In this document: positions 41,251-49,071 of the stretch, piece after piece
Layout of the letters: every line of letters begins with the position of its first letter
Position numbering within the stretch: position 1 is the first letter of the stretch
Assembly: GCA_947500755.1 (NCBI GenBank)
Contig: CANMTO010000013.1
Location: 1-55,685, forward strand
Source of the DNA: Flavobacteriales bacterium
Lineage (GTDB): Bacteria; Bacteroidota; Bacteroidia; Flavobacteriales_D; Crocinitomicaceae
Length of the DNA stretch: 55,685 nucleotides
Direction of reading: 5' to 3'
Position numbers and translations under genes: made by a program
The notes under the pieces: generated by a model
The model's input: only the letters and a program-made list of their open reading frames with translations
Databases searched by the model: none
What the model was told of the DNA's origin: nothing

Positions 41251-43374
41251 CTAACGATAATGCTTAATCCATTGTTGAGTCTCTGGAAAATAGTAGCATA
41301 GTTCTCCCGCTTTATTCAACATCCAACATTGTTCGTTAAATTTTTTAATCCAATCATACGCCACGGGAAGCACTTCCCTCCCATCAAGGGTAAAAATACC
41401 TTTTTTCGTTCCGATTTGCACCATGTAATACGTATTTTCCTGCCACGTAACAATATCATCGTAACTACAAGGAATCAGTGGCACTCCACTTGTTGAATAA
41501 ATACCACTCATACCGGCCCGACTCACTAGATACTGTCCGTTACTGAGAGGTTCAACGTAATCAAAATGAAAAGGTGACAATTCCACCCCATTTCGATCCC
41601 AAAAACCGAATTGACCTGCTTTCGATTTTCTTCCAGCTAGCACTTCTCCCACAGCATTCAGTTGATCAAAGGCAAAGAGCTTAGTGGTACGCCTGAGGGT
41701 ATCGGTCCAATAATACGCTTTCTTCTTTTGGATTAGAAACTGTCCATTGACGAGGGTTGCTAACTTTAAATCGTTTTCATACCCGGTATACCACATTGCA
41801 TTAATCCGCCATGTTTGGCTATTCACATGCGAAAACATCCCTCCTTTCTTGAGCACTATAAATCCTTGCTTAGACTCCCCGATGCCCTCATATTGAACCG
41901 CTAACACCTCTTTACCCATCACATCATAGATGCCTTTCAGTCCATTTTTCTCGACAAGAAATCCCTGTGGAACTTTAGTTATACGATCAAATTGAAACTT
42001 AATCACCTCAGTTAGGGAGGAATTAATGACTCCCGATTTCCCCGCTTTGTAGGCGATTGCCAACATTTCATTTACTGGATTTAGTTCATCGAACATAGGA
42101 GGGCATAACGGTTCACCAGTAATCTGCATTAAGCCTTTCTGCCCCTCTACCTCATACACCAACAAATCCCCAAACACCCATTCTAAATCCGGGTACAGAT
42201 TCTGAATGACGGTAATCCCTGCTCGATTCAAAACCCCGAAGGTGCCGTCTAACTCAAAAATCGCATAGCCTTGACGAAAATCAGAAATGAAATCGAAGCT
42301 AATGGGGATATGTATATTCCCCTGCTTATTGATTACGCCATATTTCTCGCCCTTCATCACCACCGCTAGGCCCTCTAAAAATTCCCCTGCCCAATCAAAA
42401 TCAGCAGGAATTAGTACTTCGCCTTGACCTCCCATGTAACCCAATACCCCATCTTCAGTCGCATACGGATAGAGCGCCCGTCCGAAACTCTCCAATTCAT
42501 CCCTTACCAACTCAATAAACGGATAATCTGGATTCCGATCAATAAAACTGCGCATGCGGCTTGGATCATAATTTCCTGCGCTCAATTGATAATACGCACG
42601 CCAAATCCGATCAACATTACGGTTAAAGGGATACAAGGCAATAAATGATTTAAACTGAATTGTATCATTAGAAAGCAAGTATAATTGATACAACTCATCT
42701 TCTGCCAGCGACGTAAAGGGACTTCTTGGATGATACGTTATGTAACTTGAAAGTTCTAATTCCGATCCGTGAATTACCCACTGCTGAAATTCCAGTTCAT
42801 TGATTCTTTGTCGGATCGACGCTAGATATCGGGAATTCGGAGATGACCATTGAAGTGTCATTAAACAAGCCCGAGAAGTAACTTCACAGGCATTGAACCA
42901 CAAACTATCTCTGCACTGAAGCACAGAGTCCTTGAGTTCCGTAACTGGCAATTTTGAAAGCAACTCAGTTAAGCCTGCCAACTCTTTTTTCCCTTTAAGC
43001 GTTTGAAATTTTTCTCGCAACAACACCATAAATAAAGCCTTCATGTGCTCCGCTTCCCAACCAATTTCCACCAAGTTATCCCGCCTCCTTCTTGAACTGC
43101 TGGAAAGCAATGCCGCATGCGTTTCAATGGCTGATTCGAGGTAAAAAATTGCGGAGTCAAGGTCCTTAAACTCGCGAGTGGTACCATAGATGAGTGCTAA
43201 TCCGTAGGCAGCAACGCTTGGATTTCGTTCTTGTAGTGATCGGAATTCAGCCAGTGCAATTCCATAATTCTTTTGTTGCAACGCATCAAAACCATTCATG
43301 CAGTTAATCCGTTGACCACGTGCACCAACGGTGCAAACAAGGCATAGCAACAAGGAAAATAAAGTGCACTTCAT
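41251..43374 (-). CDS. Secreted WG-repeat protein
   Basis: A 707-residue protein with a signal peptide (residues 1-20, from the ATG at 43374; a frame from 43395 adds seven residues before it). The first half is helical, with TPR-like features (LQQKNYGIALAEFRSLQERNP). The second half contains many WG/KWG-type repeats of the pattern 'GyigkqGevlIPa.yD.a..F.eGlA.V': for example GYMGGQGEVLIPADFDWAGEFLEGLAVVMKGEKYGVINKQGNIHIPISFDFISDFRQGYAIF. These repeats form beta-structured extracellular modules of unknown ligand. It is 3 bp upstream of the TonB-like gene and divergent from the dioxygenase gene. Confidence 0.82.
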   Translation of the reverse strand: MKCTLFSLLLCLVCTVGARGQRINCMNGFDALQQKNYGIALAEFRSLQERNPSVAAYGLALIYGTTREFKDLDSAIFYLESAIETHAALLSSSSRRRRDNLVEIGWEAEHMKALFMVLLREKFQTLKGKKELAGLTELLSKLPVTELKDSVLQCRDSLWFNACEVTSRACLMTLQWSSPNSRYLASIRQRINELEFQQWVIHGSELELSSYITYHPRSPFTSLAEDELYQLYLLSNDTIQFKSFIALYPFNRNVDRIWRAYYQLSAGNYDPSRMRSFIDRNPDYPFIELVRDELESFGRALYPYATEDGVLGYMGGQGEVLIPADFDWAGEFLEGLAVVMKGEKYGVINKQGNIHIPISFDFISDFRQGYAIFELDGTFGVLNRAGITVIQNLYPDLEWVFGDLLVYEVEGQKGLMQITGEPLCPPMFDELNPVNEMLAIAYKAGKSGVINSSLTEVIKFQFDRITKVPQGFLVEKNGLKGIYDVMGKEVLAVQYEGIGESKQGFIVLKKGGMFSHVNSQTWRINAMWYTGYENDLKLATLVNGQFLIQKKKAYYWTDTLRRTTKLFAFDQLNAVGEVLAGRKSKAGQFGFWDRNGVELSPFHFDYVEPLSNGQYLVSRAGMSGIYSTSGVPLIPCSYDDIVTWQENTYYMVQIGTKKGIFTLDGREVLPVAYDWIKKFNEQCWMLNKAGELCYYFPETQQWIKHYR

Positions 43375-43427
43375 GTGCTCAAATTTACAACGCAATGTTC
43401 ACTGAAAAAAATCTTAATTTTACGTGA

Positions 43428-44087
43428 ATGAATGGCCCAAAAAATCCACAGTATTTTTACGAAAGCACAACCTTTCCCTTTCTAAACCCATTAATTCAAT
43501 CGATTGATTTAATCACCAACGAATTAGAGTCCTTGAGACGAATGCAGGCTCCCCTGGGATGGCTCGAGACATTCCCCACCTATGTAAACGGTGAGCACCC
43601 TAACGCATGGGAGGTTTTTACCTTTAAGTTTTTTGGGTTGAACCACACAAAAAATCAAGCCTTGTGTCCGTTGACCACCCAACTTATACAGTCGATTCCC
43701 GAACTTATTTCGTGCGATTTTTCACGCATGAAACCGCATACAACCATTCAAGCCCATCACGGATATTCTCGGATGATTTTGAGAGGTCATTTATCCTTGA
43801 TTGTACCTGAAGGAAATCAATGTGGAATCCGGGTAGGAGACGAAATTAAGCACCATGTGCAGGGGGACATGATGGTATTCGATGACTCGTATGAGCACAG
43901 TGCCTGGAATCATAGCAACGAAGAGCGAATAGTCCTAATGTTTGACATTCCAAATCCACTGTGGGGGTACACCGCTGAAGAAATAAGTCGGTATAAAATC
44001 ATGCATCTCGAAGACCCTTTTCTCTTAAAATTAGCGAGTAAAACGGCATGGTTGAAAGCCCTAGAAACAGGCAACTTACCCCTTTAA
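43428..44087 (+). CDS. Aspartyl/asparaginyl beta-hydroxylase-like Fe(II)/2-oxoglutarate dioxygenase
   Basis: A 219-residue double-stranded beta-helix dioxygenase. The region RGHLSLIVPEGNQCGIRVGDE to DDSYEHSAWNHSNEERIVLMFD aligns well with the human AspH catalytic domain. His121 and His157 would be the iron ligands and Arg167 the 2-oxoglutarate carboxylate contact. The AspH family lacks the third acidic iron ligand, in keeping with this sequence. Its bacterial relatives include LpxO, which hydroxylates the lipid A acyl chain, and enzymes acting on peptides. There is no signal peptide. The gene ends inside the 3' end of the convergent GNAT gene (12-bp overlap). Confidence 0.85.
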   Translation: MNGPKNPQYFYESTTFPFLNPLIQSIDLITNELESLRRMQAPLGWLETFPTYVNGEHPNAWEVFTFKFFGLNHTKNQALCPLTTQLIQSIPELISCDFSRMKPHTTIQAHHGYSRMILRGHLSLIVPEGNQCGIRVGDEIKHHVQGDMMVFDDSYEHSAWNHSNEERIVLMFDIPNPLWGYTAEEISRYKIMHLEDPFLLKLASKTAWLKALETGNLPL

Positions 44088-44678
44088 ATTCAAGTGTCTA
44101 TTGATAAGCTCAAGGTTATTATCAGACGGAGTCCCGAGCAGTTTAATGGATTCTTTCGGAAGTACCTGTAAAAGCCTTTGAACATACCGCGACGCCTCGA
44201 AGCCGTCCTTGGTTAGCACGAACGTGATTTCATTACCCACCACAGAATGCCTCTTGTACCCTAACAATTGATTGTAACTTATAGCCACATTATTGCCTTC
44301 CTTAATCCTTATTAAGGAACTATTTAACTCTAATATATTAAAGCAAAAATACAACATCAACAAGGACGCCCTTGCTGGAAAATCGGTACTTAAAAATCGA
44401 TGATTTCCAACAAAAATACCCCCCTCACCAAGCATGGTGGAAGGATCTACGTGTTTAGCATAAATAAGTCCTATCGGCGATACACCCACATAGATCATAA
44501 AATAATAGTTCATGGGGTTATTCACGCGTTCAAACCATGTTTCTTGCTGAATTTCAGTAATTAATTCCTCATGAAACATCTGTTGACGGACAACATCCGA
44601 ATTCCTCCATTCCCTTATTTGCTCAATGTCAGCGTGCACAATTCGTCGCAACTCAACGCCAAAGCCCGACAGGATCAT
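44076..44678 (-). CDS. GNAT-family N-acyltransferase
   Basis: A 200-residue GNAT protein. The N-terminus GVELRRIVHADIEQIREWRNSD (about 7-28) and a central FMIYVGVSPIGLIYAKHVDPS are typical of the RimJ/PseH-like branch. The acyl-CoA (or acyl-ACP) loop region (GIFVGNHRFLSTDFPARASLLMLYFCF) is less canonical, and the usual Q/RxxGxG/A is not obvious, so substrate range is unclear. It overlaps the GT2 gene by 4 bp (ATGA) and is the last gene of the KAS III/ACP cluster, which suggests that it transfers the acyl group made by the upstream enzymes to a sugar amine. Confidence 0.78.
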   Translation of the reverse strand: MILSGFGVELRRIVHADIEQIREWRNSDVVRQQMFHEELITEIQQETWFERVNNPMNYYFMIYVGVSPIGLIYAKHVDPSTMLGEGGIFVGNHRFLSTDFPARASLLMLYFCFNILELNSSLIRIKEGNNVAISYNQLLGYKRHSVVGNEITFVLTKDGFEASRYVQRLLQVLPKESIKLLGTPSDNNLELINRHLNLKG

Positions 44679-45574
44679 TCTGAAATTTCTTGAATGTGAT
44701 AGGTAGGTACCTGATTAATACGCAATAAAATCTGACGTAAATACGTGGCGAGGATACCCAAGCCAAAAAGTATTAACCCGGTAGAAAACAACACACTGAC
44801 AATCAGCGAAGTAAATCCTGGGACCTCAATCTTATCAATCCACTTTTTATACAGAAAAAAAGTCCCTATCCCAAGGTTGATAAGTGCCATCAATCCACCT
44901 ATTGAAGCCATTAACCTCAACGGAAAATCTGTAGCATACATAGATTTTCCAACACTCAAACGGAATAAATCACGAAGCGTATACCTAGACTTAGAGGGAG
45001 AAATACACACATTTAAAGGAACAAAGCTGATCTCATTAGTGAACCATCGAATCCGTTCATCCAAAAACTGTACACCACCTGCTCCTTGAGTCAGCGGTTG
45101 AAACAAATCACGTCGAATCAAGCGAAATGCACTTCCCCTTCCGTGATTCGCGCCCATCAGACGAGAAAGCGCACGGTAGCAGCGCGTTAACACCGTCCTT
45201 AAAGCACTTCTCTTGGCGTCAAATAAGCCATAAATTACGGCACTTTTATCCCGAGATGCAGCCTCAAGCAACGAAATAATATGCGGCACTAATTCCTGAT
45301 GATCATCGTCCATGGTGAGCACGAACGAAGTATTTACCTGTGCTAGACCAGCATAAAGAGCCGCGTGTTGACCAAAGTTTTTTGCCAATCGAATTTTCTT
45401 GAGCTTTGGAGCATGCGGAAAATTCAACAGATGTTTCCAATGCGCCTCATCGCTCCCATCGTCCACGATGATGATATGAAAAGATGGAAAATGAAGCATC
45501 AGCAGGCGAGCCAATTCAAGTGCTCCATCCGAATTATTATACGTTGTAATTACTGCGGTAACTTGTTCGTTCAT
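44675..45574 (-). CDS. Membrane-anchored GT2 glycosyltransferase (ArnC/GtrB-type)
   Basis: A 299-residue family 2 glycosyltransferase. The nucleotide-binding region has VTAVITTYNNSDGA (5-18) and IIIVDDGSDE (34-43), and the metal-binding DxD-type motif is MDDDHQ (88-93). Two C-terminal membrane segments (SIGGLMALINLGIGTFFLY and LIVSVLFSTGLILFGLGILATYL) anchor it, as in ArnC, GtrB and other enzymes that use undecaprenyl phosphate as acceptor. The likely product is an undecaprenyl-phosphate-linked sugar; the sugar is not known. It sits between the SDR gene (9 bp) and the GNAT gene (4-bp overlap). Confidence 0.9.
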   Translation of the reverse strand: MNEQVTAVITTYNNSDGALELARLLMLHFPSFHIIIVDDGSDEAHWKHLLNFPHAPKLKKIRLAKNFGQHAALYAGLAQVNTSFVLTMDDDHQELVPHIISLLEAASRDKSAVIYGLFDAKRSALRTVLTRCYRALSRLMGANHGRGSAFRLIRRDLFQPLTQGAGGVQFLDERIRWFTNEISFVPLNVCISPSKSRYTLRDLFRLSVGKSMYATDFPLRLMASIGGLMALINLGIGTFFLYKKWIDKIEVPGFTSLIVSVLFSTGLILFGLGILATYLRQILLRINQVPTYHIQEISE

Positions 45575-45583
45575 TCGTTAAAA

Positions 45584-46312
45584 TTACGCATTCAACATTA
45601 ACCCGCCATCAAGAAGCAATTGGGCGCCCGTCATCCAACGGGAATTATCGCTTAACAAGAAGACACAGGGCATAGACACATCAGAAGGTTCCCCGATTCC
45701 CAGGGGATATTTCTCCTTCATGCGCTGAACCTCAGCAGGCGAATGCACTGCGACAGAGGCCTGATAAATTGGGGTATTGACCAACCCACAAACTATAGTA
45801 TTCACACGGATTTTCTTCGCGCTAAGTTCCAACGCGAGCGCTTTCGCAAAGGTTTCCAAAGCCGCTTTTGAGGCCGCATAACTGGCGCCACCCCGATATG
45901 GATAATGGCTAGATACGGAAGAAATAAATACTACGGAGGCCCCTGGCTTTAATAAATTCTTAGAAACCAACGCTGTAGCCATGTGGGTAGCGGAGAAATA
46001 ATTTACCCCAAACAGGCGTTCATTACCCGCCTCATTCAAATACTTAATAGGCTGAGGATGTATCGTTCCAACGCAATGCACCCAGCCGTCAAAAGCGCTT
46101 GACACCCCAAGAAAATCAGGTTCATTCAGTGCATCCCAATAAACAGACTCAAAAGAGTCATCGGCGGAAAGCTGTTCAATTTGTGTAGCATGTGCTGTTC
46201 TGAAGGTTCCAAGAACCTGTCCACCTAGAAGTAAAATATCCCGTGCAATTTGAGCACCAATGGCAGAAGAAGCACCCGTTACTAAAATCCGTTTGTTCGC
46301 AAGGCTATGCAT
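45584..46312 (-). CDS. SDR-family reductase of the acyl cluster
   Basis: A 242-residue short-chain dehydrogenase starting at the ATG at 46312 (a TTG at 46318 would add two residues). The cofactor loop TGASSAIG and the catalytic Tyr and Lys (SYAASK) with a preceding SSVSS are present. The C-terminal part (NTIVCGLVNTPIYQ, MTGAQLLLDGGL) resembles FabG-like 3-oxoacyl-ACP reductases. The N-A-G of the second motif is replaced by CVGTIH, so it is diverged from FabG of the main fatty acid pathway. It overlaps the second KAS III gene by 8 bp and is 9 bp before the GT2 gene. Reduction of a short 3-oxoacyl-ACP to the 3-hydroxy form is a good guess. Confidence 0.88.
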   Translation of the reverse strand: MHSLANKRILVTGASSAIGAQIARDILLLGGQVLGTFRTAHATQIEQLSADDSFESVYWDALNEPDFLGVSSAFDGWVHCVGTIHPQPIKYLNEAGNERLFGVNYFSATHMATALVSKNLLKPGASVVFISSVSSHYPYRGGASYAASKAALETFAKALALELSAKKIRVNTIVCGLVNTPIYQASVAVHSPAEVQRMKEKYPLGIGEPSDVSMPCVFLLSDNSRWMTGAQLLLDGGLMLNA

Positions 46313-47351
46313 ACGCAAGGAGTTTTGTTGTTGGAAAATCGATCGTAAAAAATACAGAAGCCCAAGAAAACCCTACCCCGAATCCCGATAGCATTAGCGA
46401 GAGGTTTTGACGCGATGCTAATTCTGAACCGTGAAAAGCCAAGGTAAGCGGGATTGATGCGGAACTGGTATTACCAAACTGTTCAATGGAGCTTAGGCAT
46501 TTTTCCATAGGAAGGGATAATTTTCGAGCCAGGGATTTAGTGATTAGGCCATTGGCTTGATGCAATACTAAAAAGTCTATCTCTTTTATCGATTTCTGGG
46601 CAAGAAAAAGCGCCTGTTCAATGGACAAAGGCACGTGACTCAGGGCGAAATTAAAGACGCTCAAGCCATCCAAATGCAGGTGGCTTCTCGAATGTTGATT
46701 CCCATTGAAATCTAGCAGTTCTTCAGAATAGGTCCCATAGGGGTTTCGAGAATGTCCACCTTCAATAATGATGGATTGTTTCCCCAAGCCATCAGATCCT
46801 GTGTTCACGAACCAAGGAGTGGCATGTTCAGAAAATGACAACAAGGTAGCGGTGCCTGCATCTCCAAACAAGGGGTAGGTACTTTTATCCTGAAATGCGG
46901 TAGAGATGGTCGATTTATCACCAACCAAAAGCAGTGCCTTACGGACCGCCCCCGACTGAATGAACTGTCCAACAATCTGCAAGCCGTAGACATATCCAGA
47001 GCACCCTAAATTAACATCAAAAGCCATACAGTCTGTTTTCAAGCCAAGTCGTTCTTGGAGTAAAATCGCCGTAGCGGGCAAAAAATAATCAGGGGATTGC
47101 GAAACGAAAACAAGTAAATCAATTTCTTCTCTGATTTCGAGATCCAATAAAAGCTGTTCTGCGGCAAGGGCGCACAAATCAGAACATGTTACCCCATCAG
47201 GAGCTACACGTCGCGAATGAATCCCCGTATTTTTTGTGAATGAGCGCGCTTCTTCCGGAGAAAACAAGGGATAATCAGCAGTAAACACCTCTTGTTCGGG
47301 AACACTTGCGTAAATCGCATCAATTCGGGTATGTTGAATTTTAGTGTTCAT
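46305..47351 (-). CDS. 3-oxoacyl-ACP synthase III homologue (second copy)
   Basis: A 348-residue thiolase-fold enzyme with the complete KAS III triad: Cys117 in NLGCSGYVYGL, His264 in LVLHQANGLI and Asn294 in FGNTSSASIP. It is therefore likely to be catalytically active in a Claisen condensation onto malonyl-ACP. It differs from a housekeeping FabH in its N-terminal region and its close link with a dedicated ACP. It overlaps the ACP gene by 11 bp and the SDR gene by 8 bp. In the window there are two such enzymes, only about a quarter identical by eye, which suggests distinct priming or extension steps. Confidence 0.9.
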   Translation of the reverse strand: MNTKIQHTRIDAIYASVPEQEVFTADYPLFSPEEARSFTKNTGIHSRRVAPDGVTCSDLCALAAEQLLLDLEIREEIDLLVFVSQSPDYFLPATAILLQERLGLKTDCMAFDVNLGCSGYVYGLQIVGQFIQSGAVRKALLLVGDKSTISTAFQDKSTYPLFGDAGTATLLSFSEHATPWFVNTGSDGLGKQSIIIEGGHSRNPYGTYSEELLDFNGNQHSRSHLHLDGLSVFNFALSHVPLSIEQALFLAQKSIKEIDFLVLHQANGLITKSLARKLSLPMEKCLSSIEQFGNTSSASIPLTLAFHGSELASRQNLSLMLSGFGVGFSWASVFFTIDFPTTKLLAYA

Positions 47352-47580
47352 GTTGTTTTTGCTTCACCAAATCAAACAAATCATTCACTGTCTTTACCGT
47401 TTTCAGGTGTTCGCCAGACAACAGTACTTGATAGCGAAAGTCAATCATGGCAACAAGCAATAAGATATGCATACTGTTCCAACCTGGCATATCGCGCAGA
47501 ACGGTTGAAGGACTCAACTCTAACACGCCTAAATCCTCAAATTCTTCACTCAGATGCGCTATAAATGTATTAATTTCCAT
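47341..47580 (-). CDS. Dedicated acyl carrier protein
   Basis: A 79-residue protein with the four-helix ACP profile. The phosphopantetheine site is GWNSMH with Ser36, in place of the usual DSL, and the following LLLVAMIDFRYQVLLSGEHLKTVKTVNDLFDLV fits helices II to IV. I start at the ATG at 47580; a TTG six bases upstream is part of a TATCTTTG element. The difference from the standard DSL motif and the position between two KAS III genes mark it as a specialised carrier rather than the fatty acid AcpP. Confidence 0.87.
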   Translation of the reverse strand: MEINTFIAHLSEEFEDLGVLELSPSTVLRDMPGWNSMHILLLVAMIDFRYQVLLSGEHLKTVKTVNDLFDLVKQKQHEH

Positions 47581-47583
47581 AGT

Positions 47584-47591
47584 CAAAGATA
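47584..47591 (-). promoter_or_regulatory. Candidate internal -7 element TATCTTTG before the ACP gene
   Basis: It fits TAnnTTTG and ends 3 nt before the ACP ATG, in the 17-bp gap after the first KAS III gene. If it is active, ACP through GNAT could be transcribed separately, with almost no leader. No clear -33 element is seen. Confidence 0.42.
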
Positions 47592-47597
47592 ATTAAC

Positions 47598-48590
47598 CTA
47601 AGTTGATCGATAGGTCAAAACGGTTCCACACCAAGAAAAACCAACACCAAAGCCCATAATCAGGACAAGATCACCGTCCTTGAACCGTTTATTCTCCTCG
47701 GCTTTTGCCCAAGCAATGGGTATGCTACAAGAAATGGTATTCCCACCCTCTGCCAGGTAATTAATCACCTTATGACTAGGAATGTTTAATTTTCGCTGCA
47801 AGGCATCAATTACAATGGTACTGGCCTGATGAAAAATCACATGATCTATTTGAGACAAGGTCAAATTAATTTTATCAAGGAGGGAGAAAACTGCCTTTGG
47901 AATGTGAGACAGGGTTAATTTTAAAATTCCATGACCATCCATGGAAAGTTGCCCAAATTGATTCAGCCATGGGAATGCGGCATTTGATTCGAGGTACGAT
48001 ACATCCATTGGAAATCGCGCACCACCGCGCAACACATTCAGGCTAGAAAATCCAGTACCGTCATTGCCGAATTCGAAGGATAGCGCTGCTGTTGAAGGTT
48101 TAAGTAAAACTGCTGCACCTGCATCACCGAACACAAAATTTACCGCTGGATCATCGGGATGAACCGAACGCGTAGGCACCTCCCCCAACAAAATCAAGAT
48201 CCGATTTAGATCCATCGTATTAAACAACCCATTGGCAGACATTAAGGCCATTGGAAATCCAGCGCACCCGATGGGTAAATCCATTACTCCACATGACGCG
48301 TTGAGACCGAGGTTGTGATGCAACACACTCGCAGTAGAAGGAGCGTGGTAATCCAGTGTCAGGGATGAGAAAATCAAAAAATCTATGGAGCTTCGATCCA
48401 CATCACGCAATAAAACCAACGCGGCATTCATAGCCAGATCGCTTGCTGTTTGATGAAATGCTGACTGATACAGGACCGACGTTCCCACATACGATTGGTG
48501 CACGGCAAACAGCTGTTCATTCTCAAAACACGCCGCCGTAACATGTATTGGATGTTCAGGATAATAATATGCCGTTTTTTCTATAAACAA
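47598..48590 (-). CDS. 3-oxoacyl-ACP synthase III homologue (first copy)
   Basis: A 330-residue enzyme with the triad Cys109 (LPIGCAGFPMAL), His254 (FHQAS) and Asn284 (GGNTISCSIP). It starts at TTG (48590); in-frame codons further upstream end in a stop and contain no ATG. It is the first gene of the cluster KAS III, ACP, KAS III, SDR, GT2, GNAT on the minus strand. A 17-bp gap separates it from the ACP gene. The sequence is diverged from the second KAS III and from a standard FabH start. Its substrate is unknown. Confidence 0.88.
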   Translation of the reverse strand: MFIEKTAYYYPEHPIHVTAACFENEQLFAVHQSYVGTSVLYQSAFHQTASDLAMNAALVLLRDVDRSSIDFLIFSSLTLDYHAPSTASVLHHNLGLNASCGVMDLPIGCAGFPMALMSANGLFNTMDLNRILILLGEVPTRSVHPDDPAVNFVFGDAGAAVLLKPSTAALSFEFGNDGTGFSSLNVLRGGARFPMDVSYLESNAAFPWLNQFGQLSMDGHGILKLTLSHIPKAVFSLLDKINLTLSQIDHVIFHQASTIVIDALQRKLNIPSHKVINYLAEGGNTISCSIPIAWAKAEENKRFKDGDLVLIMGFGVGFSWCGTVLTYRST

Positions 48591-48672
48591 TCCATTAAGA
48601 TATTAAAAAATTCATGTTAATTACTAGACTCTTACAAGCGTTTATTATTCGTCAAAGATGGCAACTTTTACT

Positions 48673-48680
48673 TATATTTG
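48673..48680 (+). promoter_or_regulatory. Candidate -7 element TATATTTG
   Basis: It fits TAnnTTTG and ends 16 nt before the ATG at 48697, in the 106-bp divergent region between the acyl cluster and the secreted protein gene. The -33 position is not convincing. Confidence 0.5.
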
Positions 48681-48696
48681 ACGTCTAGGAAGATAA

Positions 48697-49071
48697 ATGA
48701 AAATCAAATTAGCCTCACTTTTTATACTCTTGCTCACATTTTCGAATGTCAGGTGTCAAGAACTACATCAACAAAAGGGATTTAATACCCCTATCCATCC
48801 AATAAACTCCACCACCCAAGTTCACCCAGAAATCCCGGTGCTATTTGGTGTCCATGGGCAACGAACCCCAGCCGCGGATAAATACATTTTAGATTTCAAA
48901 ACACTGAGCGCTTATTTTAAACACGGAAAAATACCTCGAGCGTTTCCGTTATACAACACCGGCCTCAGTTTTGAAGCGAATAAACAAGGTGCTTTACGGT
49001 GGACCAAACGCCATAAGTGGATGCTCACAAAAGAGAAACGTGATTGGTTAACCAAAAAATCCAACGTTTGA
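48697..49071 (+). CDS. Small secreted basic protein of unknown function
   Basis: A 124-residue protein with a signal peptide (residues 1-20). The mature part is basic, with FGVHGQRTPAADKYILDFKTLSAYFKHGKIPRAFPLYNTG and a C-terminal KRHKWMLTKEKRDWLTKKSNV. It carries no membrane segment and no cysteine in the mature part. The stop overlaps the start of the next gene (TTGA), which suggests that both are translated as a pair. Family not recognised. Confidence 0.68.
   Translation: MKIKLASLFILLLTFSNVRCQELHQQKGFNTPIHPINSTTQVHPEIPVLFGVHGQRTPAADKYILDFKTLSAYFKHGKIPRAFPLYNTGLSFEANKQGALRWTKRHKWMLTKEKRDWLTKKSNV

Noticed and set aside
44076-48590. Flexirubin/dialkylresorcinol biosynthesis cluster
   Set aside because: DarA/DarB-like pairing, a KAS II, aromatase and tyrosine ammonia-lyase are missing, and a GT2 and GNAT are present instead. 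The hutH gene is about 30 kb away and has histidine-lyase residues.
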